Made by a program: the position numbers and the translations under genes
The notes under the pieces: generated by a model
What the model was told of the DNA's origin: nothing
Database searches by the model: none
Seen by the model: only the letters and a program-made list of their open reading frames with translations
In this document: positions 50,828 through 60,589 of the stretch, one piece after another
How the letters are laid out: every line of letters begins with the position of its first letter
Numbering within the stretch: the first letter of the stretch is position 1
Assembly: GCA_009779755.1 (NCBI GenBank)
Contig: WRDO01000011.1
Span: 23,436 to 87,435, forward strand
Origin: Defluviitaleaceae bacterium
GTDB lineage: Bacteria > Bacillota > Clostridia > Lachnospirales > WQUN01
Direction: 5' to 3'
Length of the DNA stretch: 64,000 nt

Positions 50828-53800
50828 GGTAATTTCCCCTTGGTATACATCCTCTTACGCAGCAGGAACAAAAACGAACCGAGCATCAAAGTTATCCCAC
50901 TGAACAACAGGGCCAAATAGGACGTAATCGAGCGGTAATCTCCCGTCTGCGGGCTGAGCGGAGCCCTTGGCGGCGCGGTCTGTATGGACGAAATGACCGA
51001 CGCACTGGGTTCCCACCAACCCAGCGGCGTACCCTCCGGGTCAAAATAAACGTTCGCCGCATTTAGGATTTCCCCGTCTGAGGTATCCGTCGCGTAAAAT
51101 TGCAATTGAAGCTCAATTAATCTGGCATCGCTGAACGCCAGCAACTCGCCGTATAGGTGTACGCTGAAGGTTTGCCTGCCGTTAAGCGTCCCGGGTACGA
51201 CGGTTACGACATCGGATGCGTCGAAATCGCCGATCATCAACGTGAATTGGCCGGTAAACTCCAAGCCGTCGGGGATTACGTCTTCAATCCGTACGCTTGC
51301 ATAGCCCCTTGTGTCACCCGACATCGTCAAACGGATGGCGTAGCTGATGGTATCACCCGCCATGTATGTGTCGGACGAAGCAACTTTTTCCAAATGGGGC
51401 TTTAACTGCCATACGGCATAGAGCGTGGTGCTTTCATTTAATTGAAGCCCTTCACCTGTCGTTACGTCAGGCGTTGCGGCATCGGGATCCGTGGACCAAC
51501 CGACAAACTCATACCCGGGTCTGTTCAGATTCCCTTCATTATCCCTTACGATGGTCACACTACCCGGATCGTATGCCGTATTACTGATCGGAGCACTGCC
51601 GCTTCCCCTCTTACCGCCGGGCCAATTGGGTTCATAATGGATACCCACCTTACCCTCCTGCACGGCGATTTCGGCTACGGCACCATCCGATTCATCCGGT
51701 TCGTCATCATAGGCCGTATATACGTAAACCCTTGCCGTGTTCCGTATCTTACCCGCGGCGTCGGGGCTTACGATAAATTCGAGCACAAGCTCCACCGTAT
51801 CACCCGAATGGTTCCTGAGATGCGAGGAATCCATGGTTACCTCAACCTTGCCCGGGGTGGAACGGACGATCGGGTTCGTAACGGAATCACCGTCAACCGT
51901 AAGCGATTCCACACCGACAAACGACATCATATACATCGGGTATTCGTCTACGATGCGGATTTCCTGATAAAACCCTACTTCCGGGGGAAGGATGAAGTTT
52001 ATGGTGTATTTGAGCGTATCACCCGGTGCAAAGCTGCGTGTATTCACCGTTTTCGTAATATCACGGATAAGCGGGCGCGGGCGCCATACGCCGAACAGAT
52101 CCACATCCCTCGGCGGCATGGTGAAGTTGGAATTTTCGTTGGGTACGACATCGGGGGGATTGTTCACAGTAAGGTTGGCGAACGAAATCCCGCTCACGGT
52201 ACCCATCAAGCCGTTGAACGCGATCCTCCCTACGGAGCCGCGCATGGGGTTAAATTGATCATTCCTGACCGCGGAACCCAAGAGCAGGGGATTCCCGCCC
52301 GGCGGTGAAGGGTTGTCATCCGGTTGCGGGTCTTTCCAGAAATCGGGCGCAATGCTGTTGGGTGACAATGCCCAACCCAGCTTCGCCCAATCCGTAACGC
52401 GTAAATTACCCGGATTCCCCTCAACGTTTACCCGAGCTTCTTCGGGGTGTTCTTGGGTCGGCGGTACTGAGCCGAATGTTAAATTCGGGGATTGGACCGG
52501 CCAATTGGCGTGGTATATGACCTTATATATCCTGGCGACCGCGTTGGCATCGCCGTCCGGCGTATCGACCCCGGGGTTCGGCAATATGCCGGGTACGCGT
52601 TGGATATATAGCTGCGCCGTATTCTCTATATCCCCGCCGCGCCAATTTGCGTTGACCCTTGTGGTAATCGTTAACTCAACCGTTCTGCCTGCGTTTGCAA
52701 TCAACGTGTTTTTGTCTATATAAACGCTTACCCTGCCGCCGACCTCGGTTACCATACCGTGGAACGAGGCGACGCCGATAACAAGCCGCGCGCTAATATA
52801 ATCCAACGTATGCGGAAGATGGTCATAAATCAGCAAACCCTCGTAACCGCTGACGTCACTCGGCAGCGTCAGGCTTATCACATGCGATACCCTGTCACCG
52901 ACGCCGGTAAAGGCGTTGCTTAATGAGGCTGTTTTGGTGAAGCGGGTCGGGGGTATGACTGACGGCGGGGTGGGATTCGGTGAGGGTGGTCGCGGCGGCG
53001 GCGGAACATGCACCGGCTCCCATATCGCGTATAAAACCACGTTCTCAATCATGGTAATTAAATCATTGGGACTATATTCGGGGTCGCTGACGAAGGGGAA
53101 CCTTGACCAACCCTTAAATACATAGTTCGCCTTTGTCATGTTGCCCGTATTACCCCACACGGTGGCTGTGGAATATTCGGGATACCCTTTATCGTCCACC
53201 GGACGCGTCCCTTGGCCCGGAACGCCGTCGCCCGGCCAATTCGGTTCATAAAGTATGTTAAAGACGGCAGGCGGATCGGGCGGGATATACGGCGGTATAA
53301 CAATAAGCGGGGGATCGTCCTCTTCCTCCGGCGGGTCGTCGTCGTCAATCGGTTCAATATCGATCAAGTCGCCGCCTGTAGGCTCGATATCGATCGGGTC
53401 GTCATCATCCGGATCGTCGTCACCCGGGGGAGGAAGCGTGGGTGTAGGCGTAGGGATGGGATCGTCATCATCAGGGGGTGGCGTAGGTGAAGGTGTAGGG
53501 ATGGGATCGTCGTCATCCGGGGGTGGCGTGGGCGAAGGTGTAGGGATGGGATCATCGTCATCCGGAGGAGGCGTAGGTGTTGGTGTAGGCGTTGGTGTAG
53601 GCGTTGGTGTAGGCGTAGGCGTAGGTGTAGGGATGGGATCGTCGTCACCCGGGGGAGGCGTGGGCGAAGGTGTAGGCGTAGGGATGGGGTCATCATCGTC
53701 ATCCGGATCTGGGGGTGGCGTGGGTGTTGGCGTAGGTGTAGGGATAACGGGGACGGGTTCGATCACCACGGTGTCGGCGGCATCGGGCGCGTTTGTCCCC

Positions 53801-56800
53801 GGTATCGGAGGCTTGCCCGGAATACGGGTAACATACAATTCCGCTGTGTTGGTGATATTACCGTCGGTCCACGTATCGTTTACCGTCGCATTTATGATTA
53901 GGGTAATTACCTTCCCGGCATTGGCGACTATATCGGTCTTGCTGATGTAGGCCATAACCCTTCGGTTGCTGACGGCGATCGGGATATGATCGACCACAAC
54001 GCCGTCAAAAGCCAACAAACCGATTGCGTAATTGAGGTATTGCGGCAACTCGTCGTAAATCAGCAAACCTACATAACCGTTAACGTTATCGGGCAACGTA
54101 AAGCGGATGGTATATGTGACCGCGTCGCCTACGCCGTTAAAGGTTTCCGATGCCGCTGTTTTGGTCAGGTCAGAGGGGTTCGGGCCCTGTTCGGCGGGTT
54201 CGACGATCGCGGTATCGGTTGCGTCGGGTATATCTACCCCCGGTACCTTCGGTTTATTCGGGATACGTTGTACATACAATTCCACATTGTTGGCGATATT
54301 TCCGCCTACCCAATTCTCATTTACCGTCGTGATAAAGGTCAAAACCACTTCCTTACCGACGTTGGCTGCCAATAAGGCTTTGTCAATATTGACGCTGATC
54401 CTGCGGTTATCCACGGAAATCGGGATATTTTGGATCACCGTGCCGCCAATCGTCAGCGTACCGTCTACGTAATCGAGGGAAGCGGGCAGCTCGTCGTAAA
54501 TGATCATACCTTGGTAACCGTTCAAATAATGGGGCAACGTAAACCTTACGGTGTAGGAAATCGTATCGCCCACACCGGCGAACGTATCGATCCCCGCCGT
54601 TTTGGTTAAATCGGCAGGGGGAGGATCGGGTATGATGGGTTCGACGACCGCGGTGGCGGTGGCGTCGGGTATATCCAATTCGGTTACCGTTTGCTTACCG
54701 GGGACGCGGTGGATATACAGCTCCGCCGTGTTGATTATATTACCGCTCAGCCATTGGTCGTTTATTTCGGTAACGATGGTTAACACGACTTCCTTGCCGG
54801 CATTGGCAATAACCTCGGCTTTGCCGATATTTACGTTTACCCTGCGGGTATTTTGGATGATCGGGATGCCGTTGACCGGTACGCCGTCAATGGTCAGTAT
54901 ACCGCTCACGTAATCGAGGAAACGCGGAAGCTCGTCATGAATCAATAAACCCTCGTAGCCATGCACGTTGTCGGGCAGCGTAAAACGGACGGTATACGTA
55001 ACCGTATCGCCTATACCGTCGAAGGTTTGCGGTTCGGCCGTTTTGGTTAAGTCGTTGGGAACAGGCCCTTTGTCCTGTATTGCGGGAAATATGTTGGCGA
55101 TGGTGACGATCGCGTTATGGATGGAGCAATACGTTTTGGTCGGATGGTTTTCTTCGCAGAAGTTGGGGTCGCAGCCTTCGTTGATCGGTACCGTTATCGG
55201 TCCGAAGATAGGGGCGGAGTTGTTGACGGAATAGGAGGCGGTATACAGGACCCCCCCGCCGTCGCCTACTTCTTTTATCGTATATTGATGCCCCGAGCCG
55301 CCCCAAAGGTTGGACAACAAAGCGGGTTCGTTTACGCTGATCGGTATATCGACGATTAGCGTACTGTATCCGCCCACCGGTTTTTCGCTGAAGTGGACCA
55401 TTCCATGGGGTGCGATGAATTGGTTATCCGCGTTGCATGACGTATCGTCGCAGGCAAGATGCCCCACGGCGCGGAAGCTGCCGTCCGCTTTGAGCGCGCT
55501 GTCGAATACGATGTAATTCGAATGGTGGTCGTCATATACCCTAATATAGAATATTTCGTCGTTTCCCGGCGCCGAGCTGTCTGTTGTATTGTCCTTTATT
55601 TCCTTAAATACCACGATTTTACCCGTACCTTGCTTGTATCGGTTGGTAATGGTCACGGAGATCGTGGCGTTGAAGGGTAAATCCACCGTTCCGTTGTTTT
55701 CGGAATAGGTGACGGCCCAATTCCAATTGTCGTCATATTGCCACGCTTCGCATCGGCAATCGTCGGGTAAGGGGGGAACGCATACGTTAACGCATTTTTC
55801 CTTTACGCGTACCCATGCGCCGGAGGCATCCTGCGTGTATTCCCTGACCTCATATCTCCCCCACGTCCAAAGGTTTGACAGGCGGAGCGATTGGTTAGCG
55901 GTCAAGGGGAGTTCACGTATCGCTTGCGGTGTCGGGTTTGTGGGGTGTGAATGGGCGTTCATCGTATTGAAGGGTTGATTGGAGGCGAAGGGATCCCCCA
56001 AATGGAAACGGTCCGTTCGGGTAATCGCACCACTTGGTTTGATGTTGCCTACGCAATAATACGTCCCCGCGAACTCTCCGCTTGTCCTCGGTGTTTCTTC
56101 AAATAATAAGTACGCACCGTCGTATATGTCCCATATCCGAACATGGAAAACGGTACTTTTGTTTACGCCCCAATCCGCGGCGAAGCCGTCAAGCAGCTTA
56201 TGGACCTCGATAAACCCGAGGCCGTGCGGGAAGTAATTGGTAACCTTTACCGTGTGTTCCTGCGTGTCCCTGAAGGAAACGGGCATCAAGTCGGTTCCGC
56301 CCGGCAGACCCCCGTTTTCGTGCAGGCATTCACCGTCGGGGTGGCAGGTAAGCGTATAACGGACCTGCACCGCGTTGTATACGGAGTTATCGAAAAATTC
56401 CTGTACCGCGATCGTGATGTCGTCGGGGATACCCGTAAGTTGGGCCGGGACGTTAACGCAGAATCTGAGTACGCTTGCTTGAGCCAAGGCGCTTACGGTC
56501 CCGGTAAATTCATATAATGACGGGTCGGATTCGGAAGTACCCGTACTAACCTGTTTGAACGTAAGGTAGCGGTTATTTTCGGTCAGCACCCGCGCCGTAA
56601 AGGTCCTGTCGTCGTCAATGTTCCAATCGGTATGGAACCAACCGTCCAGTTCCTTCGTAACGGTAAGCGTACCTTGATTGGGTACCCAACCTTTGCCGCG
56701 TAACAATACTTCCCCTATAAAGGGCAAACCTATGTTGATGGTGTTCCCGGTCCATTGGTATAACTTGGCTTGTTGTTCCGGCTCAAAGCTCCGTTGGAAA

Positions 56801-57975
56801 AACTCGTCGCTGCTGCGGGTCCGGCCGGCCGGTTGGCTGTTATTGCCGCCGGGGTTCGGGAAGTGAACCTGATAGATAACATCGACGGGGACGTTTTCAT
56901 TCTTGATCGCGCTCCATCCCACGTCCAAATCCTTTACGGTAAACCAATAGTCCTTTACGGCATTCGTTTTTTCCCATTCCAAGTGCCAAAGGAAGGTTTT
57001 ACCCGCACGGACGGCATTGGGGGCCCAGTTTGTGACCGGGTGAGCGACCGTGTTAAATTGTCCGTTCGGTGTTTGCGGGGTTATGTTCCTCGCATTATAA
57101 CGGGGCGGTGCGTACGCGCTTTGGAATTCGGGGCTCCTGTTCGCACCGAAGACGATCGTTTGGTTAAAAGTCATGTCCGTAATGGTTCCGCTGTTAAGCC
57201 CGTTGCCGTTGTTCCAGTTCATACTCATGGTGAAGGTGTCGAACGTGGTTTCCTCCTTGGTGTAATAAAAGGGGTTGGCGTACGGGTAATATTCCGGGTC
57301 CAAAAAGCAAGGGGTAAAGCGCGCGGCGGCGAGACCCGTTCTGTACCAGTAGCCCATTTCCCATGATCCGTTTATCCTTTGCGCCGGGTCCAACTCAAGC
57401 GTATAGGTCAGCGTCGCGGGGCCCGGCGTGGCGATGATGTCGTCGTAGCTCTGCTCAACGATAAACCGCTGGTTTACCGCCCAAATCAGTGCACCGTTTT
57501 CTACCCGCCAATCGCCCGGTCCAACGACGGAGCCTTCCACCAAGCGGAACGCGTGGAAATCATCCTTGATGTGTACGAAGGGGTCGGTGGAATCCAGCGG
57601 CGGACGGTTTACGAGGGGGTGCCCAACCGCGCATACGGCAGGTGAAGTCGCGCCCGTCAAGTCGGGGAAGCCCGGCGGATATCCCGCGGTGCAGTCCTTT
57701 ACCGAACATGCCTTATAGGTCTTACCCCATGCCGCAAGGGTTACCGTAATCGTCCCGTTGGGGTTGTGCTGTACGGCTTTGCCCGTCCACACCTCCCCGT
57801 CTTTTAATACGGAAGGTTGGTTTAAGGGTTTGTCCACCCCGACCGTTACGTCATAATTTGCTAAGTTTGTGTTGGCCGCGTGGAAGATGAAGCCGGAAAT
57901 CGGCTGCGCCAACAAAGCGAAAACCAAAAACAGGGCGGTAAATTTGCCCAACAGAGCTACCCTTTGCTTTTTCAT
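50821..57975 (-). CDS. Giant cell-wall-anchored surface protein (2384 aa)
   Basis: Secreted, wall-anchored protein. Signal peptide KFTALFLVFALLAQPISG (residues about 10-28). N-terminal half with three DUF5979/Cna-like beta modules (starts near residues 432, 582, 782: GTLTVTKELDGW, GFIEVHKLLDGF, GKIVVFKEIKDN). Three tandem fimbrial-D2-like repeats of about 148 residues start near 973, 1121 and 1269 (each D-L-T-K-T-A ... TYTVRFTLP ... AELYV); the DNA period is about 444 bp. A Pro/Thr/Asp linker (about 1405-1558) is followed by InlB-type repeats (EPNWPG ... LYAIW) alternating with D2-like modules (about 1678, 1972, 2192). The sorting signal is SPQTGD (about 2343), a hydrophobic helix and KRMYTKGK tail. 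Unusual Cys pairs occur in the N-terminal half. GGGAGGACAT precedes ATG 57975. Coupled to srtB. Confidence 0.9.
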   Translation of the reverse strand: MKKQRVALLGKFTALFLVFALLAQPISGFIFHAANTNLANYDVTVGVDKPLNQPSVLKDGEVWTGKAVQHNPNGTITVTLAAWGKTYKACSVKDCTAGYPPGFPDLTGATSPAVCAVGHPLVNRPPLDSTDPFVHIKDDFHAFRLVEGSVVGPGDWRVENGALIWAVNQRFIVEQSYDDIIATPGPATLTYTLELDPAQRINGSWEMGYWYRTGLAAARFTPCFLDPEYYPYANPFYYTKEETTFDTFTMSMNWNNGNGLNSGTITDMTFNQTIVFGANRSPEFQSAYAPPRYNARNITPQTPNGQFNTVAHPVTNWAPNAVRAGKTFLWHLEWEKTNAVKDYWFTVKDLDVGWSAIKNENVPVDVIYQVHFPNPGGNNSQPAGRTRSSDEFFQRSFEPEQQAKLYQWTGNTINIGLPFIGEVLLRGKGWVPNQGTLTVTKELDGWFHTDWNIDDDRTFTARVLTENNRYLTFKQVSTGTSESDPSLYEFTGTVSALAQASVLRFCVNVPAQLTGIPDDITIAVQEFFDNSVYNAVQVRYTLTCHPDGECLHENGGLPGGTDLMPVSFRDTQEHTVKVTNYFPHGLGFIEVHKLLDGFAADWGVNKSTVFHVRIWDIYDGAYLLFEETPRTSGEFAGTYYCVGNIKPSGAITRTDRFHLGDPFASNQPFNTMNAHSHPTNPTPQAIRELPLTANQSLRLSNLWTWGRYEVREYTQDASGAWVRVKEKCVNVCVPPLPDDCRCEAWQYDDNWNWAVTYSENNGTVDLPFNATISVTITNRYKQGTGKIVVFKEIKDNTTDSSAPGNDEIFYIRVYDDHHSNYIVFDSALKADGSFRAVGHLACDDTSCNADNQFIAPHGMVHFSEKPVGGYSTLIVDIPISVNEPALLSNLWGGSGHQYTIKEVGDGGGVLYTASYSVNNSAPIFGPITVPINEGCDPNFCEENHPTKTYCSIHNAIVTIANIFPAIQDKGPVPNDLTKTAEPQTFDGIGDTVTYTVRFTLPDNVHGYEGLLIHDELPRFLDYVSGILTIDGVPVNGIPIIQNTRRVNVNIGKAEVIANAGKEVVLTIVTEINDQWLSGNIINTAELYIHRVPGKQTVTELDIPDATATAVVEPIIPDPPPADLTKTAGIDTFAGVGDTISYTVRFTLPHYLNGYQGMIIYDELPASLDYVDGTLTIGGTVIQNIPISVDNRRISVNIDKALLAANVGKEVVLTFITTVNENWVGGNIANNVELYVQRIPNKPKVPGVDIPDATDTAIVEPAEQGPNPSDLTKTAASETFNGVGDAVTYTIRFTLPDNVNGYVGLLIYDELPQYLNYAIGLLAFDGVVVDHIPIAVSNRRVMAYISKTDIVANAGKVITLIINATVNDTWTDGNITNTAELYVTRIPGKPPIPGTNAPDAADTVVIEPVPVIPTPTPTPTPPPDPDDDDDPIPTPTPSPTPPPGDDDPIPTPTPTPTPTPTPTPTPTPTPPPDDDDPIPTPSPTPPPDDDDPIPTPSPTPPPDDDDPIPTPTPTLPPPGDDDPDDDDPIDIEPTGGDLIDIEPIDDDDPPEEEDDPPLIVIPPYIPPDPPAVFNILYEPNWPGDGVPGQGTRPVDDKGYPEYSTATVWGNTGNMTKANYVFKGWSRFPFVSDPEYSPNDLITMIENVVLYAIWEPVHVPPPPRPPSPNPTPPSVIPPTRFTKTASLSNAFTGVGDRVSHVISLTLPSDVSGYEGLLIYDHLPHTLDYISARLVIGVASFHGMVTEVGGRVSVYIDKNTLIANAGRTVELTITTRVNANWRGGDIENTAQLYIQRVPGILPNPGVDTPDGDANAVARIYKVIYHANWPVQSPNLTFGSVPPTQEHPEEARVNVEGNPGNLRVTDWAKLGWALSPNSIAPDFWKDPQPDDNPSPPGGNPLLLGSAVRNDQFNPMRGSVGRIAFNGLMGTVSGISFANLTVNNPPDVVPNENSNFTMPPRDVDLFGVWRPRPLIRDITKTVNTRSFAPGDTLKYTINFILPPEVGFYQEIRIVDEYPMYMMSFVGVESLTVDGDSVTNPIVRSTPGKVEVTMDSSHLRNHSGDTVELVLEFIVSPDAAGKIRNTARVYVYTAYDDEPDESDGAVAEIAVQEGKVGIHYEPNWPGGKRGSGSAPISNTAYDPGSVTIVRDNEGNLNRPGYEFVGWSTDPDAATPDVTTGEGLQLNESTTLYAVWQLKPHLEKVASSDTYMAGDTISYAIRLTMSGDTRGYASVRIEDVIPDGLEFTGQFTLMIGDFDASDVVTVVPGTLNGRQTFSVHLYGELLAFSDARLIELQLQFYATDTSDGEILNAANVYFDPEGTPLGWWEPSASVISSIQTAPPRAPLSPQTGDYRSITSYLALLFSGITLMLGSFLFLLRKRMYTKGKLPW
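53400..53760. repeat. Short-period DNA repeats encoding the Pro/Thr/Asp linker
   Basis: Imperfect copies of a roughly 45-bp unit (GGGATGGGATCGTC ... GGTGTA), nested with short GTAGGCGTTGGT-like units. They encode PTPSPTPPPDDDD-type spacers in the adhesin on the minus strand. Tract length is likely variable between strains. Confidence 0.8.
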
Positions 57976-58142
57976 GATATGTCCTCCCGATTGATACACC
58001 GTCCAATTATGTATTGCTTATTTTTTCAGACACGTAGTTAATTATGAAATATATAATTTCCGCATATTACCTCCCGATAAAAAAAATATATATATAAAAT
58101 CGAAACGCGAAAATACACATTTTGGTGTATTCATCGTTTGGC

Positions 58143-58171
58143 TTGACGCTTTTTACCCGTGACTTTACAAT
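58143..58171 (+). promoter_or_regulatory. Sigma-A promoter for the pentose operon
   Basis: TTGACG (58143-58148), 17-nt spacer, TACAAT (58166-58171). A 7-bp hairpin AATACAC/GTGTATT (58112-58131) just upstream could be an activator or repressor site. Confidence 0.75.
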
Positions 58172-58204
58172 GGAATCCATTAAATAAATCCGGGAGGGTA
58201 TTAA

Positions 58205-59689
58205 ATGAAGAATTCACCTGCCGTAAAGCTCGGCATCGTGGCCGTAAGCCGTGACTGCTTCCCCATGAGCCTGTCGGAAAGGCGCCGCAAGGCCGTCGTC
58301 GCCGAGCTCGTAAAAAAGGGCATCGAAAGCGTGGAAATCACTACGATCGTTGAAAACGAAAAGGACGCGATGCTGGCGCTGGACGGCTTAAAAAAAGCCG
58401 GCTGCAACGCGTTGTGCGTCTACCTCGGTAACTTCGGCCCCGAAGGTCCCGAAACGTTGCTGGCGCAGAAGTTCTGCGGGCCGGTAATGTTCGCCGCCGC
58501 CGCCGAGGAAACGGGCGAGGACTTGATCAACAGCCGCGGCGACGCGTACTGCGGTATGCTCAACGCTTCCTATAATTTGGGCTTGCGCGGGGTCAACGCC
58601 TACATACCGGAATATCCGGTAGGCACCGCCGCCGAAGTAGCGGGTATGATTGCCGACTTCCTCCCCGTGGCGAAGGTGAAGGTTGCGTTATCCAAGTTGA
58701 AGGTATTCGCCTTCGGGCCGCGCCCGTTCGACTTCCTCGCGTGCAACGCACCTATTGCGCCCCTCTTTAAGCTGGGCGTGGAAATACAGGAAAATTCCGA
58801 ACTCGACCTCTTCGCCGCGTACAACGCACGCAAGGGTGACCCCCGTATCGAAAAGGTCGCCGCCGAAATGGCCGCCGAACTGGGCAAGGGCAACAAACAC
58901 GAAGGCATCCTCACCCGCTTGGCGCAATTCGAAATCACCTTGCTCGATTGGGCGGAGGAAAATAAGGGCGCAAGTGAATACTTCATCTTCGCCAACAAAT
59001 GCTGGCCCGCGTTCCAGACGCAGTTCGGCATGGTGCCCTGCTACGTAAACAGCCGCCTGACCGCGCGGGGTATCCCCGTCAGCTGCGAAACGGATATTTA
59101 CGGTGCCTTGTCCGAATATATCCTCTACCTCATAACCGAAAACGCGCCCACGTTGCTTGATATTAACAATACCGTACCCGCCGATATGTATGAAGCCAAT
59201 AAAGCCAAAGTGGGTAAGTACAAACCCACCGACCTCTTCATGGGCTTCCATTGCGGCAACACGCCCATTTGCCATTTGAAGGACGACGCCGAAATGAAGT
59301 ACCAACTCATCATGAAACGCGCGCTCGAACCCGACGGCGAACCCGACATCACCCGCGGCACGCTCGAAGGTACGATCAAAGCCGGGCAAATCACGCTGTT
59401 CCGCTTGCAGTCCACCGCCGATTGCGTCCTGCGCTCCTACATCGCGCAAGGGGAAACCCTTGATATCGACCACAAGTCCTTCGGCGGCATCGGGATTATC
59501 GCCGTGGATGAAATGGCGCGATTCTACCGCCATGTGCTTGTCGGCAAGCGTTACCCCCACCACGCGGGCATGGGCTTCGGCCATGTGGGTAAGGCCCTGT
59601 TCTCCGCCATGAAGCTGTTGGGTATTTGCGATGTGGCGTACAACCAACCCGCTTGCCTGCCCTATTGCGGGGAAAATCCTTTTAAATAA
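58205..59689 (+). CDS. L-fucose/L-arabinose isomerase family protein
   Basis: A 494-residue cytosolic sugar isomerase. Rossmann-like N-terminus (KLGIVAVSRDCFPMSL), AAAEETGEDLINSRGDAYCGML, and a C-terminal part with metal-site residues (TLLDINNTVP, LFMGFHCGNTP, PHHAGMGFGHVGKAL). The family converts aldoses such as L-arabinose or L-fucose to ketoses with Mn2+. GGGAGGGTATTAA precedes ATG 58205. Paired with araD, 48 bp downstream. No ribulokinase is adjacent, so the exact pentose is uncertain. Confidence 0.85.
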   Translation: MKNSPAVKLGIVAVSRDCFPMSLSERRRKAVVAELVKKGIESVEITTIVENEKDAMLALDGLKKAGCNALCVYLGNFGPEGPETLLAQKFCGPVMFAAAAEETGEDLINSRGDAYCGMLNASYNLGLRGVNAYIPEYPVGTAAEVAGMIADFLPVAKVKVALSKLKVFAFGPRPFDFLACNAPIAPLFKLGVEIQENSELDLFAAYNARKGDPRIEKVAAEMAAELGKGNKHEGILTRLAQFEITLLDWAEENKGASEYFIFANKCWPAFQTQFGMVPCYVNSRLTARGIPVSCETDIYGALSEYILYLITENAPTLLDINNTVPADMYEANKAKVGKYKPTDLFMGFHCGNTPICHLKDDAEMKYQLIMKRALEPDGEPDITRGTLEGTIKAGQITLFRLQSTADCVLRSYIAQGETLDIDHKSFGGIGIIAVDEMARFYRHVLVGKRYPHHAGMGFGHVGKALFSAMKLLGICDVAYNQPACLPYCGENPFK

Positions 59690-59737
59690 TCCGGGGATGC
59701 GTAGTTTAGTGTTTGGAATAAAAGATAGGGTGGGAAT

Positions 59738-60442
59738 ATGTTAAAGAATTTAAGGAAACTGGTTTGCGCCGCCAACAAGGAGCTTCCCCGTTTGGGGTTG
59801 GTATCCTTTACGTGGGGGAACGTGAGCGGCATTGACCGTAAACGCGGGCTGGTCGTGATCAAGCCCAGCGGCGTGCCGTATAAGGATTTGACCCCCGAAA
59901 ACATGGTCGTCGTGGATTTGGCGGGTAAGGTCGTCGAAGGGAAGAACCCTTCCAGCGACACACCCACGCACCTGCGCCTGTACGAAGCCTTCCCCGAAAT
60001 CGGCGGCGTGGTGCATACGCATTCCACGTGGGCGACGATTTTCGCCCAAGCGGGTAAACCCATCGAACCCTACGGCACCACCCACGCGGATCATTTTTAC
60101 GGCTCAGTCCCCTGCACCCGCGCGCTTACCGAAGCGGAAATCAACAACCAATACGAATGGGAAACGGGCAACGTCATCGCCGAAGCCTTCGCCGAACGCG
60201 AATATATGGCCACCCCCGCGGTGCTGGTCAAGAACCACGGCCCCTTCACTTGGGGCACAACCCCCGACGAAGCCGTGCATAATTCCGCCGTATTGGACAA
60301 TGTAGCCCAATTGGCCTTGTTTTCAAAGAAGTTAAACGCAAAGATGCCCGCGATCCCGCAGGTCCTGCTGGATAAACACTATAAAAGAAAATACGGGCCC
60401 GACGCGTATTACGGGCAGGTAAGCAAAGAAGAAGAACAATAA
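59738..60442 (+). CDS. araD: L-ribulose-5-phosphate 4-epimerase
   Basis: A 234-residue class II aldolase-fold enzyme that turns L-ribulose-5-P into D-xylulose-5-P, feeding the pentose phosphate pathway. Metal-site histidines: VVHTHSTWATIFAQ (about residues 92-97) and NHGPFTWG (about 168-171); FTWGNVSGIDRK and IKPSGVPYKDLTPENMV bind the phosphate. Length typical of AraD/UlaF/SgbE; arabinose versus ascorbate role is not decided. Second gene of the operon, followed by a clear terminator. Confidence 0.93.
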   Translation: MLKNLRKLVCAANKELPRLGLVSFTWGNVSGIDRKRGLVVIKPSGVPYKDLTPENMVVVDLAGKVVEGKNPSSDTPTHLRLYEAFPEIGGVVHTHSTWATIFAQAGKPIEPYGTTHADHFYGSVPCTRALTEAEINNQYEWETGNVIAEAFAEREYMATPAVLVKNHGPFTWGTTPDEAVHNSAVLDNVAQLALFSKKLNAKMPAIPQVLLDKHYKRKYGPDAYYGQVSKEEEQ

Positions 60443-60467
60443 AATTTAAAGAACATCCATTAGAAGG

Positions 60468-60497
60468 CCCTTGCGAACGATTCTGCAGGGGTTTTTT
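60468..60497 (+). terminator. Rho-independent terminator after araD
   Basis: CCCTTGC (60468-60474) pairs with GCAGGGG (60485-60491; one G-T), followed by TTTTTT (60492-60497). Confidence 0.85.
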
Positions 60498-60526
60498 GCG
60501 TCCGTAAAAATAATTTCGTAAACCTA

Positions 60527-60576
60527 TTGACAGCATATGACTATCGCAGTAGTATTGTGTTAACTATTGCAATAGT
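60527..60576 (+). promoter_or_regulatory. BlaI-type promoter with two operators
   Basis: TTGACA (60527-60532), 17-nt spacer, TAGTAT (60550-60555). Operator 1 ACTATCGCAGTAGT (60540-60553) lies across the spacer and -10; operator 2 ACTATTGCAATAGT (60563-60576) is a perfect palindrome over the start region. Centres are 23 bp apart, an arrangement suited to the dimeric repressor encoded next. Binding is inference. Confidence 0.75.
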
Positions 60577-60589
60577 CGGAGGTGCACCT

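Noticed and set aside
53430..53740. Repeat array resembling a CRISPR
   Set aside because: Units are contiguous without unique spacers and encode a Pro/Thr/Asp linker in frame.
58688..59647. 319-codon open frame opposite the sugar isomerase
   Set aside because: It is entirely antisense to a conserved enzyme.
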